From: a virus
Length of the DNA stretch: 23,428 nt
Reading direction: 5' to 3' (one strand)
IMG/VR virus record: IMGVR_UViG_3300031524_000747
Span: 1-23,428 of that record
Shown here: positions 22,975-23,428 of the stretch, in pieces
Layout: every line of letters starts with the position of its first letter
How positions within the stretch are numbered: the stretch's first letter is position 1
The notes under the pieces: generated by a model
The model's database searches: none
Told to the model about the DNA's origin: nothing
Seen by the model: the letters and a program-made list of their open reading frames with translations, nothing else
Program-made: the position numbers and the translations under genes

Positions 22975-23428
22975 ATGAACGAAGAACACCAAGTCACTCT
23001 TAGCCCGCAGCCGCTACCTGAGCTGCCGTCCACCGCCACCATTGAGCAGATAACCCGGCGGGCGCGGGAACTGCGCGCTGCCGAGCTTGGCGGCCTCTGG
23101 GGTCTCACCGAGGCACGGCTATCGCTCGGACAGGCTCTTTCACTGGCCCGCGAGAAACTCACGGGGCGCAAGTTCGCCGAGTTCCTCGACGAGGTTCAGA
23201 TCCCGCACGCAATATGGAGGACCTACACTATGTTTTGGCAAAGCCGGGATCAGGTGCGGCTCAAGCTCTCCGAAAACCTCAGCGGGCAGACATTGCTTCC
23301 CGGCATTGCACCCCACGCCCCTTCCGGCGATGGCAGTAACGAGGAAAACTCGCTCAAGATCGTCGCCGAGAAGGGTGAGTTTGGTGGCGTAGATTTCACC
23401 GACATTGCAGCGCTCTTCGGCGAGCTAA
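22975..23428 (+). CDS. DUF3102-like protein, cut by the window edge
   Basis: This frame runs open from the ATG at 22975 to the last base, giving at least 151 residues without a stop; its start context is CACCATGAAC. The visible part starts MNEEHQVTLSPQPLPELPST. It has a long helix (TRRARELRAAELGGLWGLTE) and then GQALSLAREKLTGRKFAEFL followed by DEVQIPHAIWRTYTMF. That last region fits the DUF3102 pattern, seen in phage and plasmid proteins near replication and partition genes. It is probably a DNA-binding or replication-associated protein, but the remainder is needed to name it. Confidence 0.55.
   Translation, partial: MNEEHQVTLSPQPLPELPSTATIEQITRRARELRAAELGGLWGLTEARLSLGQALSLAREKLTGRKFAEFLDEVQIPHAIWRTYTMFWQSRDQVRLKLSENLSGQTLLPGIAPHAPSGDGSNEENSLKIVAEKGEFGGVDFTDIAALFGEL

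Noticed and set aside
1-23428. CRISPR array, rRNA or insertion sequence
   Set aside because: No regularly spaced long direct repeats with unique spacers, no rRNA-like stretch and no transposase or terminal repeats seen.

Overview
This window looks like most of a temperate tailed-phage genome (a prophage or a prophage-derived contig) in a GC-rich bacterium. A 45-bp copy of the 3' end of a tRNA-Met(CAT) gene lies at 82-126 beside an excisionase-like helix-turn-helix gene, which is the usual layout of a prophage end. If so, bases 1-81 would be host DNA and everything rightwards phage. The host cannot be fixed from the sequence. The style of the single-stranded DNA-binding protein, the encoded tRNA CCA and the weak Shine-Dalgarno signals would fit a Verrucomicrobiota-like host, but this is a low-confidence inference.

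Layout: (1) 1-860, prophage end: tRNA/att fragment, a 13-bp direct repeat, an excisionase-like gene and a small unknown gene, all rightward. (2) 860-20851, one long leftward block of late genes. In transcription order it has small and large terminase, an unknown 254-aa protein, a P-loop nucleotide kinase, SSB, a holin-like protein, a gpW-like connector, a lambda-type portal, a protease-scaffold fusion, a P22-like major capsid protein, a connector, a tail terminator candidate, a major tail protein candidate, a chaperone-position protein, a tape measure, three unknown tail proteins, a long tail fibre, three membrane-anchored coiled-coil proteins and a metallophosphoesterase resembling phage T5 A1. 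(3) 20852-21473, a gene-free control region with four 12-bp-spaced CTGAC repeats and a 27-bp perfect inverted repeat. (4) 21474-23428, rightward small early-type genes: a ribbon-helix-helix protein, four unknowns and a DUF3102-like protein cut by the window edge. No integrase, repressor, replicase or endolysin was recognised; these probably lie beyond the right edge.

How it works together: terminase, portal, protease-scaffold and capsid build and fill the head; the connector, terminator, tail tube, tape measure and fibre genes make a tail of probable siphovirus type. SSB and the kinase, usually early replication functions, sit inside the packaging/head operon.

The most unusual signal is an 8-base motif, about RYTGACSC, that recurs 12-15 bases before many start codons. 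It settles several ambiguous starts and predicts an internal scaffold start inside the protease gene. In two places it lies in the 3' arm of a strong hairpin directly after the major capsid and major tail genes.
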